Source: Sphingosinithalassobacter tenebrarum
GTDB lineage: Bacteria > Pseudomonadota > Alphaproteobacteria > Sphingomonadales > Sphingomonadaceae
NCBI RefSeq assembly: GCF_011057975.1
Contig: NZ_CP049109.1
Location: 1,016,001-1,080,000 of the forward strand
DNA length: 64,000 bases
Reading direction: 5' to 3'
Each line of letters begins with the position of its first letter. Within the stretch, counting starts at the first letter, position 1. A program made the translations under genes and the position numbers. Below the pieces are notes generated by a model that was not told the DNA's origin, made no database searches, and was given only the letters and a program-made list of their open reading frames with translations. Shown here in pieces: positions 19,106-30,608 of this stretch.

Positions 19106-20656
19106 CTAATCGTCCGTTGATCTTTGCCGATCCTCGGCCGCGTACTGCGCCGCGAGCGGGTTTGGCCAGGGGCCCGACCAGCAGCGATCGGGGTGCGACT
19201 GCGCGATGATCGCAGGCTCCCGCGGCGCGATGGCATCGGGGACGCGCGCGAGCGGCGCGACATAAGTGGCAAAGCCGCCCGGGACGACCGCCATATAGTT
19301 GCACAGGCTCTCGGGCTGGGGTGGATAGCGCAGCGCGCGCGCGATTTCGAACGCGGGAGTGGCAAGTCCGATCAGGAGCGCGCCGATCAGCACGCCTTTC
19401 CACAGCCGCCGGCCCGTTTCGACGGGGGCGTTCAGCGCATCGGCTACGGCGACGGACAAAATCGCGAGCGCGGGCGGGGATGCGCGCATAACGAAATCGC
19501 TCGATACGCCGACCTGGATCAACGGGAAGATCAGCAGCACGCCGGCGGTTATCGCAAGCGTGACTCCGCCGAACCGGCCGTGCCGCCCGATCATCACGAG
19601 CGCAAGCAGCCAGGGGCCGACCTCGAGCGCTTCGAAGGCGAGATATTGCGAGAGTGTAAGCGAGGCTTCGCCCATGCCCACCGTGTCGCTCGCGGCGGCG
19701 AGGTAGAGGAGGCCCGGCAGCGCGATCAGCGTGGTCGCGGCGGGGGCGGCGATATCGGCAAGCCGCAGTTCGCGCCGCCGCAGCGTTTCTATTCCCGCAT
19801 GCGCGGCGAAGGGCAGCAATCCCATCACCGTCAGCGGCGACCAGAGCGCGAGCAGCGGAAGCGGCATGAGAAAGGTCGCCAGCCGGCATTTTTCGGTTCG
19901 CCAGAACAAATAGAGCAGAGCGCCCGTCCAGGCGGCGAGGGCGTGCTGCGGTCCGGTGAAGACCTGTGTCACCGGAGCGAGGAAGATCGCGACGTTCCAG
20001 CGATCCGAGGTGTAGCTGAGCGGCTGCCCCGCCAACAGCTGCCCGATCAGGTCGAGCCCGCTGAACCCGATGACGACGAGCAAAGCGATTGCCCTGGCAC
20101 GGGGCGTGGTGAACAGGCTGGCGCCCAGCGCAAGGACCAGGCCGAGCAGCGCTGCATTCTGAAAGAGCAACGCCAGTTCCGCCGCGCGCGTGCCGAAGAT
20201 CTGCCCGACCGCACCGGGAACCAGATACATGCCGAGCGGCGCGCGCAGCAGCATCGGTCCGTCGGCCGAATCATAGGCGAAGGGCCAGGGAGTGGCGGCG
20301 AGATCGCGCAGTACCGCTCCGCGCACTTGCCAGTCGGCATGGGCATAGAAGAACCGCCCTTCGCCGCCGAGCACCAGCACGAGCAGTGCCACGGCGAAGC
20401 CGGTCGCAAGTGTGCGCGGCGCGATCGTCACGTCGGCAAGCCGCGCGTCGCGGCGGAACAAGGCGGCCATCGCAACCAGCGCGCCAAGCGCCGCGAGGCA
20501 GCCCCAGAGCGGCATCAGATCGAGAAAGCGCCAGAGAAGGATCTGGCTGGTCCCGATCAGCAGCAGCAGCGCCGCCAGCAGGCCCGATGCCGGCAGATGC
20601 GGCCGCGTTGCGCCGCGCGGTCGTGACAGAGCAGAAAACAATTCGGCGGACCTCAT
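19106..20656 (-). CDS. Polytopic membrane protein, possibly GT-C glycosyltransferase-like
   Basis: A 516-residue protein with about 11-12 hydrophobic segments spread over residues 25-440 and a soluble C-terminal part with two Cys (ESLCNY, DRCW). The Arg/Asp residues in the first large periplasmic loop and the general hydropathy resemble mannosyltransferase-like GT-C proteins, but no catalytic motif can be assigned with confidence. It lies 68 bases upstream of cpaF on the same strand. Function unknown. Confidence 0.7.
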   Translation of the reverse strand: MRSAELFSALSRPRGATRPHLPASGLLAALLLLIGTSQILLWRFLDLMPLWGCLAALGALVAMAALFRRDARLADVTIAPRTLATGFAVALLVLVLGGEGRFFYAHADWQVRGAVLRDLAATPWPFAYDSADGPMLLRAPLGMYLVPGAVGQIFGTRAAELALLFQNAALLGLVLALGASLFTTPRARAIALLVVIGFSGLDLIGQLLAGQPLSYTSDRWNVAIFLAPVTQVFTGPQHALAAWTGALLYLFWRTEKCRLATFLMPLPLLALWSPLTVMGLLPFAAHAGIETLRRRELRLADIAAPAATTLIALPGLLYLAAASDTVGMGEASLTLSQYLAFEALEVGPWLLALVMIGRHGRFGGVTLAITAGVLLIFPLIQVGVSSDFVMRASPPALAILSVAVADALNAPVETGRRLWKGVLIGALLIGLATPAFEIARALRYPPQPESLCNYMAVVPGGFATYVAPLARVPDAIAPREPAIIAQSHPDRCWSGPWPNPLAAQYAAEDRQRSTDD

Positions 20657-20725
20657 GGCCCGCCGATAGCGTGTCAGTACTGAAGAAAGTGATTACAGGC
20701 GAGTAACCATTGCCTGCGCCGCGGA

Positions 20726-20977
20726 TCAGTCGATCTCTTCGGCGAGGACCGTCAGGCCCTTTTCGTTCACTTCGGCAAAGCCGCCGCGAATGGTGAGCGT
20801 TTCGGGCTCGCCCTTATCGGTCCTGTACACGGCGATGCTGCCGTCGCGGATCGTCGACATGAACGGCGCATGGCCTTCGAGCACGCCGAAATCGCCGTCG
20901 ACGCCGGGAACGACGACCATATGGACTTCTTCCGAGCGAACGAGCTTTTCGGGCGTGACGAGTTCGAAGTGCAGCAT
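20726..20977 (-). CDS. atpC: F-type ATP synthase subunit epsilon, short form
   Basis: An 83-residue subunit containing only the N-terminal beta-sandwich that contacts gamma and the c-ring ([33 protein letters not shown]). The two-helix C-terminal arm present in most bacteria (total about 130 residues) is absent, so epsilon-type autoinhibition by an extended arm is not possible. It is the last gene of the F1 operon, separated from atpD by a repeat element. Confidence 0.94.
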   Translation of the reverse strand: MLHFELVTPEKLVRSEEVHMVVVPGVDGDFGVLEGHAPFMSTIRDGSIAVYRTDKGEPETLTIRGGFAEVNEKGLTVLAEEID

Positions 20978-20988
20978 TTCAAATCTCC

Positions 20989-21098
20989 CCCCTCCCGCTT
21001 GCGGGAGGGGTAGGGGGAGGGCGTGTTATCGAGCAACTTCGGAAGTGGAGGGCCGCCCATACAGACCCTCCCCCGACCCCTCCCGCAAGCGGGAGGGG
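20989..21098. repeat. Paired inverted REP-like element, type A, copy 1
   Basis: Two 33-base units in inverted orientation. The left unit (20989-21021) has a perfect 10-bp palindrome CCCCTCCCGC-TT-GCGGGAGGGG followed by a G-rich tail; the right unit (21066-21098) is its reverse complement with one mismatch. The pair fills the atpD-atpC gap and would form two GC hairpins or one long cruciform in the mRNA. A second copy is at 45779-45886. This layout is that of bacterial interspersed mosaic elements. Confidence 0.9.
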
Positions 21099-21108
21099 AG
21101 AAGGTGCG

Positions 21109-22605
<1,497 letters not shown>

Positions 22606-23235
22606 TCAATCAGTGGGAGCCGTAGCTCGGGAAATGGTAACGATCAGGCGTTTCTCGGTGTCGTCCTCGCCCGGAACCGCATCGACATTCAGCACGACGC
22701 CATGCTGCGTCGTCTCCGCCGAAGTCAAGTTGCGCAGCGCAGTCGCGATCTCGTCACCCGGCCCGACTTCGAACCGGCCGAGAAACCCACCGATGATGCG
22801 GCGCGGGATCGCCAGCGCTTCCTTCGCCTTGGGCGCATCGAAATCGCCCTTCAGCGTGAAAGTGAAGGCAATGTCGGTAATATGTTCGGCGCTGACACCG
22901 ACGGCGCGGAACGCCGTGATGACCTGCACCGGGCTGTCGCCTTCGGGAAGCGTCTGCTCGGGGCTGTAGCCCGTGCTGAAGCTTTCCATGCCCTCGGCAT
23001 AGGGACGCGGTTCATAGCCCATGTCCGCCGCCGCCGACAGCACCGCGTCGGGCGAATCGAACATCGACATCCAGCGTTCGGCCATCACCTTTTCGGGATC
23101 GGGCGCGCGGCGCTCGAGTGCGGCGCGCTGCTGCTCGTTCAATGTCGAGACGTCGACCGCATTGCCGTCGCTCCCGCCGCCGCATCCGGCGAGCGCGAGC
23201 GCGATCAGCGCAGGCAGGACGGCGCGGGAGATCAC
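22606..23235 (-). CDS. Lipoprotein of unknown function inside the F1 operon
   Basis: A 209-residue protein with an N-terminal signal and lipobox (ALAGC, Cys18) followed by a Gly-rich linker. The mature part (about 30-209) looks soluble and mixed alpha/beta; I do not recognise the family. Its GTG start overlaps the atpG stop (GTGA), indicating translational coupling, and its stop lies 24 bases before atpD. The product should be exported and membrane-anchored, away from cytoplasmic F1, so a direct part in F1 is unlikely; it could serve envelope-side assembly or simply use the strong promoter. Confidence 0.85.
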   Translation of the reverse strand: MISRAVLPALIALALAGCGGGSDGNAVDVSTLNEQQRAALERRAPDPEKVMAERWMSMFDSPDAVLSAAADMGYEPRPYAEGMESFSTGYSPEQTLPEGDSPVQVITAFRAVGVSAEHITDIAFTFTLKGDFDAPKAKEALAIPRRIIGGFLGRFEVGPGDEIATALRNLTSAETTQHGVVLNVDAVPGEDDTEKRLIVTISRATAPTD

Positions 23236-24122
23236 AGCGCTTCGGCCCCCGAGATGATTTCGACCAGTTCGGTGGTGATCGCCGCCTGACGCGTGCGGTT
23301 ATATTCGATGTTGAGCCGCTTGATCAGGTCGCCCGCATTGCGCGTGGCGTTGTCCATCGCGGTCATTTTCGAACCCTGCTCGGAAGCGGCATTCTCGCGC
23401 ATAGCGCGATAGATCTGCACCGCGATGTTGCGCGGCAGCAGGTCTTCGAGAATCTTCTCCTCGTCGGGCTCATATTCCACCACGGCGCCGGGGCCGGTGG
23501 CGGGCACGCCTTCGGGATCGCGGGTATGGACCGGAACCGGAATGAGCTGCTGCTCGGTCGGCTCCTGGCTCAGCACCGACTTGAAGGTCGAATAGAAGAG
23601 ATGCGCGACGTCGAATTCGCCATCCTTGAACCGGCCGATCAGATCGTCGGCATATTCGCGCGCATCGTTGAAGGTCAGCTTGCCGAGATCGCCCGGTTCG
23701 ATCGCATGCGCCTGATCGTTCGGATAGAGGCGGCGCAGCACCGCACGGCCCTTGCGGCCGATGGTGTAGAATTTCACCGTCTTGCCCTGCGCGATCAGTT
23801 CCTGTGCGCGGCGACGGGCGAGGCGGGCGATGTTGGTGTTGAACGCACCGGCCAGCCCCTTGTCCGACGTGCAGACGACGAACAGGTGCACCTTGTCCTC
23901 GCCCGTACCCGCCATCAGCGGCGAGGAGGTCTCGGCCATGATCACGCGCTTGGCGAGGCTCTGCATCACTTGCTCGAGCCGCTGCGCATAGGGGCGACCG
24001 GCCTCTGCCGCGTCCTGCGCACGGCGCAGCTTCGCGGCGGCGACCATCTTCATCGCCTTCGTGATCTTCTGCGTCGACTTCACCGAGCCGATGCGGGTTT
24101 TCAGCGCCTTGAGACTGGCCAT
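23232..24122 (-). CDS. atpG: F-type ATP synthase subunit gamma
   Basis: A 296-residue central rotor subunit. The N-terminal coiled-coil helix (LKALKTRIGSVKSTQKITKAMKM) and the C-terminal signature (SEQGSKMTAMDNATRNAGDLI) are both present, with the Rossmann-like domain between them. The stop overlaps the start of the lipoprotein gene. Upstream, a type B repeat element separates it from atpA. Confidence 0.97.
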   Translation of the reverse strand: MASLKALKTRIGSVKSTQKITKAMKMVAAAKLRRAQDAAEAGRPYAQRLEQVMQSLAKRVIMAETSSPLMAGTGEDKVHLFVVCTSDKGLAGAFNTNIARLARRRAQELIAQGKTVKFYTIGRKGRAVLRRLYPNDQAHAIEPGDLGKLTFNDAREYADDLIGRFKDGEFDVAHLFYSTFKSVLSQEPTEQQLIPVPVHTRDPEGVPATGPGAVVEYEPDEEKILEDLLPRNIAVQIYRAMRENAASEQGSKMTAMDNATRNAGDLIKRLNIEYNRTRQAAITTELVEIISGAEAL

Positions 24123-24136
24123 TTTCTATCCACTAT

Positions 24137-24233
24137 CCCCGTTGGGGCTGAGCTTGTCGAAGCCCCGTCTTTCTTCCTTCGCCTCGCCCGAGAGAAGAAG
24201 AACGGCCCTTCGACAAGCTCAGGGCCAACGGGG
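24137..24233. repeat. Paired inverted REP-like element, type B, copy 1
   Basis: Left arm 24137-24168 and right arm 24202-24233 are near-perfect inverted copies of a 32-base unit with the core CTTCGACAAGCTCAG and an outer CCGTTGG part. The element fills most of the atpA-atpG gap. Further copies are at 44188-44279 and 45277-45368. Each arm also has internal dyad symmetry around the core. Confidence 0.9.
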
Positions 24234-24242
24234 TTTCGGTTT

Positions 24243-26367
<2,125 letters not shown>

Positions 26368-26668
26368 GCGATTGGTATCCCTTTGGAGCAGGTGTTGGCC
26401 CCATACGAAAAGGGGGCGGCAAAGGCGCCCCCGATGGGTTGGCGGGCTGCTAGCATCGGGTGACGGGGGATGCAAGCCGCAGGCCATCGCCGTGGCGGCG
26501 ATGTGCGCGGCGAGCGCTTCGGAGCGCATAGGTCCGGCGCGCGAACAAGCGGGTATGGTGGCGTGACAATGCGCCGGAGCGGTGCCAAACCGGAAGCGCG
26601 CGCCGAAGGGGCGGCGTGCCTTCGCATGATTCGAGATATCGGAAGGCGCGGACAGAAAGGGGAGTGTG
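26368..26668. other. Divergent intergenic region between atpH and an exported-protein gene
   Basis: This 301-base gap must hold the F1 operon promoter (minus strand) and the promoter of the rightward gene. Apart from the candidate attenuator at 26407-26460 and an AAAGGGGAG ribosome site at 26657-26665, I find no -35/-10 pair that I would defend, and no small open frame with a convincing start. Confidence 0.5.
26407..26460 (-). promoter_or_regulatory. Candidate attenuator in the F1 operon leader
   Basis: Read on the minus strand, CGCCCCC after GGGGGCG makes a 7-bp GC hairpin (26412-26432) followed at once by TTTT (26411-26408), the form of an intrinsic terminator, about 40 bases before the atpH start. 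Just upstream CCCGATG (26460-26454) can pair perfectly with CATCGGG (26436-26430), and this second stem uses three of the five G of the terminator arm. The two structures exclude one another, as in transcription attenuators. No gene ends upstream on this strand, so a simple terminator makes little sense. Confidence 0.45.
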
Positions 26669-27340
26669 ATGATTCGATCTAAATGTCGTTCGGGCCTGCT
26701 GCTTGCCGGATTGCTGGTGGCACTTCCCGGCGTTGCCGCGGCGCAGGATGCTTCGGAAATGGTGCGTTTCAATATCGGCTCGGTCCAATATGAAATGCCG
26801 CTGCCTGCTGGCTATTGCCTGCCCACCGGCACCGCGGCGAACAGTGCCAGCCTGATGGCCGCGGTCGACAAGCAGAACCTCACCTTGCAGACATTCTATC
26901 CTTGCGACAACAACAGCGCGGATTCGACCGAGTATTTCCTGATCAAGGTGCCGCGGACGGTGGTGATGGTGCCGATCACGCGCGCGCAGCTGCTTCCGAT
27001 GATGGAGCAGACATTTCAGGACCCGGCCTTTCTTGCCTCGCTCCAGTCGGTTGGCGAGGAAGTGAGCGCGGACATCACCGAAGTCGCCAACCAGGAAGCC
27101 TCTGTCACGGGCACAATCGAGCCTTCGGGGATCGACGATCGCTGCGCCTATCTGACCGGCAAACTGCGGTTCGTCGGTGCGGGGAAGGATTACACGCTCA
27201 GCAATGCGGGGTGCATGACCGCCACCGGATCGCGCATGTTCACTATCTACAGATATGCGGACGAAAATCAGAATCCGGCGTCGCTCAAGCCGATCGTGAA
27301 AGCCGTCGCCGAAACGATCCGCGTCGTCGAAACCGACTGA
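26669..27340 (+). CDS. Exported protein of unknown function
   Basis: A 223-residue protein with a clean signal peptide (cleavage expected after VAAAQ-type sequence near 25). Four Cys in the mature part (GYCLPTG, YPCDNN, DRCAYL, AGCMTA) could form two disulfides. I do not recognise the family. ATG 26669 lies just after AAAGGGGAG; a GTG one codon earlier is possible. It is divergent from the F1 operon and convergent with the next gene. Confidence 0.75.
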   Translation: MIRSKCRSGLLLAGLLVALPGVAAAQDASEMVRFNIGSVQYEMPLPAGYCLPTGTAANSASLMAAVDKQNLTLQTFYPCDNNSADSTEYFLIKVPRTVVMVPITRAQLLPMMEQTFQDPAFLASLQSVGEEVSADITEVANQEASVTGTIEPSGIDDRCAYLTGKLRFVGAGKDYTLSNAGCMTATGSRMFTIYRYADENQNPASLKPIVKAVAETIRVVETD

Positions 27341-27363
27341 CGGCTCATCGGTCCTGCCGACTG

Positions 27364-27912
27364 TCAGATCGTGCGCGAAAGCCAGGCGATCGGGCCGATC
27401 GCATTGATCGCGAAGCCGAGCGCGACCAGCCACCAACGCCGGACGAACATCATCGCGATCATCGCGGCGAAAGCCACCAGATCGCCGCCGGCGCGCAGGA
27501 AGAAGCTGACGATGTCGGAGCTGTTCGTCGCGACGGTGTATAGCCAGCGAATCTCGATCGGCAGGCCGGTTAGGATGACCAGCCCCCAGAGGTAGAAGCG
27601 ATTGCGCTGGTAATATTCCGCCAGATCAATGCCGTTTTCGAGCTTGTCGGGCAGCGCGGCCGCCGACAGCAGCGCCAGCGTGACGAGGCTCCACATGATC
27701 GGCAGGAACGCGCCGAGCGAAATTCTGCCTTCGGGGCGGTCGGCGATCGACCACCAGTAGAACATGATGAGCAGCAGCACGAACAGCGCGAAAAGCGGCT
27801 GCGCCCAATGCCATCTGACGCCCTTGTGGCGGATCAGTCGATTGAGATTTTCTAGCTCGAACGCGACCGAGACGCCGAGCACGATCGACGCGAATGTGAG
27901 AGCCTGGTTCAC
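27364..27912 (-). CDS. Integral membrane protein of unknown function
   Basis: A 182-residue protein with about five membrane helices (roughly 2-20, 38-55, 68-86, 105-122, 138-175). The segment FELENLNRLIRHKGVRWHWAQP after the first helix and the WWSIAD motif look conserved, but I do not recognise a characterised family. It stands alone between convergent and co-directional neighbours. Confidence 0.75.
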   Translation of the reverse strand: MNQALTFASIVLGVSVAFELENLNRLIRHKGVRWHWAQPLFALFVLLLIMFYWWSIADRPEGRISLGAFLPIMWSLVTLALLSAAALPDKLENGIDLAEYYQRNRFYLWGLVILTGLPIEIRWLYTVATNSSDIVSFFLRAGGDLVAFAAMIAMMFVRRWWLVALGFAINAIGPIAWLSRTI

Positions 27913-27990
27913 GCTGATTGCCTCCCCCAGCGGTGAATGGCACGAGCGTCGGCCGAAGCGGAGCGGGGGTCAAGTCGGGCTGAACGGAAA

Positions 27991-28022
27991 AGGGCAGGCT
28001 GGTTACCCGGCCTGCCCTTTTT
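27991..28022. terminator. Intrinsic terminator, usable in both directions
   Basis: GGGCAGGC and GCCTGCCC form an 8-bp stem around a short loop, flanked by A-rich sequence on the left and TTTTT on the right. On the minus strand it lies about 20 bases after the RNA helicase stop codon and is followed by TTTT, so it is best read as that gene's terminator; on the plus strand it also has a T-run. Confidence 0.8.
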
Positions 28023-28044
28023 CATTCCGCTTTTCGGCGGTGCC

Positions 28045-29667
28045 TCAGCCGTTGCGCTGCGGGCGGTTGCCGCCGCCCGAGCCACGCCGCGGACCGCCGC
28101 GACCGGCGCCATTGCGCTGGCCCTGCGGACGGCCGCCGTCCGGGTTGCCGTTGCGGCGACGCTCACCATCCTGGCGGCGCGGGCCTTCCGAACGGCGCGA
28201 TTCGCCCTGAGCGGCGCGATCCTCGCGCGGTCTGCGGTCGCCGCGCGGTTGATCGCGATTGCCTTCGGCGCGGGCCGGACGGCCCTCTTCGGTACGCTGC
28301 GGACGTCCGCCCTGACCGCGCTGCGGGCGGGCGCCCTCTGCGGCAGGCTGCGCGTCATAGCGTTTGCCGTCGATTCCACCGGTGCGGCGCGGACGGCCGG
28401 GGCCGGTTCGCGAGCGGCGGTTGCCCTCGGGCTTGCCGTCGCGCTGCATGTCACGGCCGCGGCGGCCATTCTGCTGGTCGCGGCTTTCCTTCACCGGCAC
28501 CGCGCTGGCGCGCAGCGCTTCGGCGCGCGCGACGAAATCGTCGGGCAGGCGGTCCGCCATCACCTTCTGCCGGGTCAGCCGTTCGATGTCGCGCAGATAG
28601 GGCTTCTCGTCGGGTGCGCAGAAGCTGATTGCGACGCCGTCATTGCCCGCGCGCGCGGTACGACCGATGCGGTGCACATATTGTTCGGGCACGTTGGGCA
28701 GTTCGAAATTGAAGACATGGCTGACGCCCGACACATCGATGCCGCGCGCGGCGATGTCGGTCGCGACCAGGATCTTGACGTCGCCCGAGCGGAACTGGCC
28801 GAGCGCGCGCTCGCGCTGCGGCTGGCTCTTGTTGCCGTGGATCGCGTTGGCGGCGATACCATTGCCCGCGAGTTGACGGACGACGCGGTCGGCGCCGTGC
28901 TTCGTACGGGTGAAGACGATCGCGCGATCGATGTCGAGATCGCTCAGCTTCATCGTCAGTAGCGCCTGTTTTTCCTTCTGGTTGACGAAGGTGACGAACT
29001 GGTCGACGCGCTCGGCGGTGGTTGCGACGGGCGTCACCTTCACTTCGACCGGATCGGGACGCAGGAATTCGCCGGCAAGCTGGCGGATCGTCTTGGGCAT
29101 CGTTGCCGAAAAGAACAGCGACTGGCGCTTGGCGGGCAGTTCGCGCACGATCTTGCGCAGCGCGTGGATGAAGCCGAGGTCCATCATCTGGTCGGCTTCG
29201 TCGAGGACGAAGATTTCCAGGCTGGCCAGCACGCAATGGCAATTATCCATCAGGTCGACCAGCCGGCCCGGCGTGGCGATCAGAATGTCGACGCCGCGCG
29301 CCAGATCCTGACGGTTCTTGTTGATCGAAGTGCCGCCGAACACCGTGGCGACCTTGAGCGGCGTACCCTTGGCATAGCCGCCCGCGCTTTCGGCGATCTG
29401 CGCGGCGAGTTCGCGGGTGGGGGCGAGAACGAGCATGCGGCAACCGCGCGGCTGCGGGCGCTTGCCCGACGCCATCAGCCGCTCGATCGAGGGCAGCATG
29501 AAGGCCGCGGTTTTGCCGGTGCCGGTCTGGGCGATGCCCAGCAGGTCCTGCCCTTCGAGCAGCGCGGGAATGGCCTGTGCCTGGATCGGCGTGGCCTGGC
29601 TATAGCCCTTGGCGGCAAGCGCGGCGAGTGTGGTCTCGGCAAGGCCGAGCGATGCGAAATCGGTCAT
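28045..29667 (-). CDS. DEAD-box ATP-dependent RNA helicase
   Basis: A 540-residue RhlE/DeaD-like helicase that unwinds structured RNA in ribosome assembly or decay. The Q motif (GYSQATPIQ at 21-29), Walker A AQTGTGKT at 46-53, VLDEAD, SAT and HRIGRTAR are all present. After the core (about 1-390) comes a 140-residue Arg/Gly/Asn/Gln-rich low-complexity tail, probably an RNA-binding tail. ATG 29667 fits the conserved N-terminus. The gene is monocistronic, with a long leader and a strong terminator. Confidence 0.95.
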   Translation of the reverse strand: MTDFASLGLAETTLAALAAKGYSQATPIQAQAIPALLEGQDLLGIAQTGTGKTAAFMLPSIERLMASGKRPQPRGCRMLVLAPTRELAAQIAESAGGYAKGTPLKVATVFGGTSINKNRQDLARGVDILIATPGRLVDLMDNCHCVLASLEIFVLDEADQMMDLGFIHALRKIVRELPAKRQSLFFSATMPKTIRQLAGEFLRPDPVEVKVTPVATTAERVDQFVTFVNQKEKQALLTMKLSDLDIDRAIVFTRTKHGADRVVRQLAGNGIAANAIHGNKSQPQRERALGQFRSGDVKILVATDIAARGIDVSGVSHVFNFELPNVPEQYVHRIGRTARAGNDGVAISFCAPDEKPYLRDIERLTRQKVMADRLPDDFVARAEALRASAVPVKESRDQQNGRRGRDMQRDGKPEGNRRSRTGPGRPRRTGGIDGKRYDAQPAAEGARPQRGQGGRPQRTEEGRPARAEGNRDQPRGDRRPREDRAAQGESRRSEGPRRQDGERRRNGNPDGGRPQGQRNGAGRGGPRRGSGGGNRPQRNG

Positions 29668-29979
29668 GAAATCCCAAAGGGTCAGCGGCGCACGCCCGAC
29701 AGGGACGTACGCGGCGGGGTCAGAAAAGACGACCCGCGTGACTGAGGGAAGCCGGTAACTCAGAAAAAGCCGAGACAGAGCCGTGGCGATATGTCGCCCG
29801 ATCACGCTGCATGATGCCTCGATGGAAAGCCATCTGGGCGCAAACGCCCGAAAAGTCAATGTCCGCCAAACATAGTGGGCGACGCGGAAACCATCTTTCT
29901 GCGCATTTCGGCAACCTCTCCCTCCCACGATTCAGGCTCTCGGGCGCGCGGCAATTCATTTTTGGGGAGGGATGCGTCC
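29668..29979. other. Divergent region: helicase leader and PilZ-gene upstream region
   Basis: This 312-base gap separates two divergent genes. On the helicase side two inverted repeats are visible, GGGTC/GACCC type at 29716-29736 and CTGAG/CTCAG at 29742-29763, which would fold in the 5' leader. On the other side GGGGAGGG (29963-29971) is the PilZ gene's ribosome site. I see no convincing -35/-10 pair and no open frame worth calling. Confidence 0.5.
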
Positions 29980-30453
29980 ATGCTTGTCGGCAAAGTCGAA
30001 ATTCTGGGAAATGTCGATCGACGCGGTGCTATCCGCTTCGATGTCGGCGCCGCCAGCACGTTGCGGGCCGGGGACGGACGGCCGCTTGAAGTCATCGTCG
30101 AGGATTTTTCGAGGACCGGTTTCCGCTTCCTTGCCGATCTGTCGCTGCCGGTCGATACGCTGGTGTCGCTTGGCCTCTCCGGTGCAGGCGCGCGGCTCGC
30201 CTGCATCGTCTGGCGCGACGGGCGCGCGCATGGCTGCATGTTTCTCGAACCGTTGACGCAGGAAGAGATCACGCGCGCCTTTCGTGGCCAGGACGAAATC
30301 GTTGCCGATCTTGCCGCTTCGCTCGAACAACGCGCCGTCGACCGTACGGGGCGGCCCGCGCCGGAGGAGGATGGCGGGAAGCCCAACGGCGAGATCGGCG
30401 GCGGCCGTCTGCGCCGGTTGTTCCGACGTCCCGAAGACGACGAGAATCGCTAG
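29980..30453 (+). CDS. PilZ domain protein
   Basis: A 157-residue protein with a PilZ fold in its first 100 residues. The c-di-GMP contact motifs are present: RxxxR at Arg15-Arg19 (RGAIR) and DxSxxG at 42-47 (DFSRTG). The C-terminal third is charged and probably disordered. PilZ proteins bind cyclic di-GMP and change motility, adhesion or polysaccharide output; no partner gene is visible here. ATG 29980 has a strong GGGGAGGG site. Confidence 0.88.
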   Translation: MLVGKVEILGNVDRRGAIRFDVGAASTLRAGDGRPLEVIVEDFSRTGFRFLADLSLPVDTLVSLGLSGAGARLACIVWRDGRAHGCMFLEPLTQEEITRAFRGQDEIVADLAASLEQRAVDRTGRPAPEEDGGKPNGEIGGGRLRRLFRRPEDDENR

Positions 30454-30608
30454 CTTTCGCGCCGCCAAACCCGCACCGCTGCAGTTCGCAGCGTAGCGCG
30501 CGCATTTCGTTGAAGTGTATTGGTCATATAACACAGTTCTGCTAGAGCGACGGCACCGGCTTGGAACGCAAAGGGAGCTTCCGGTCGGCCAAGCAAAGGA
30601 GAACTGAC

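Noticed and set aside
20989..21098. Type A palindromes as simple terminators
   Set aside because: They lack T-runs, occur as ordered inverted pairs with matching tails, and the same unit occurs inside the rsmI coding region, so repeat element is the better reading.
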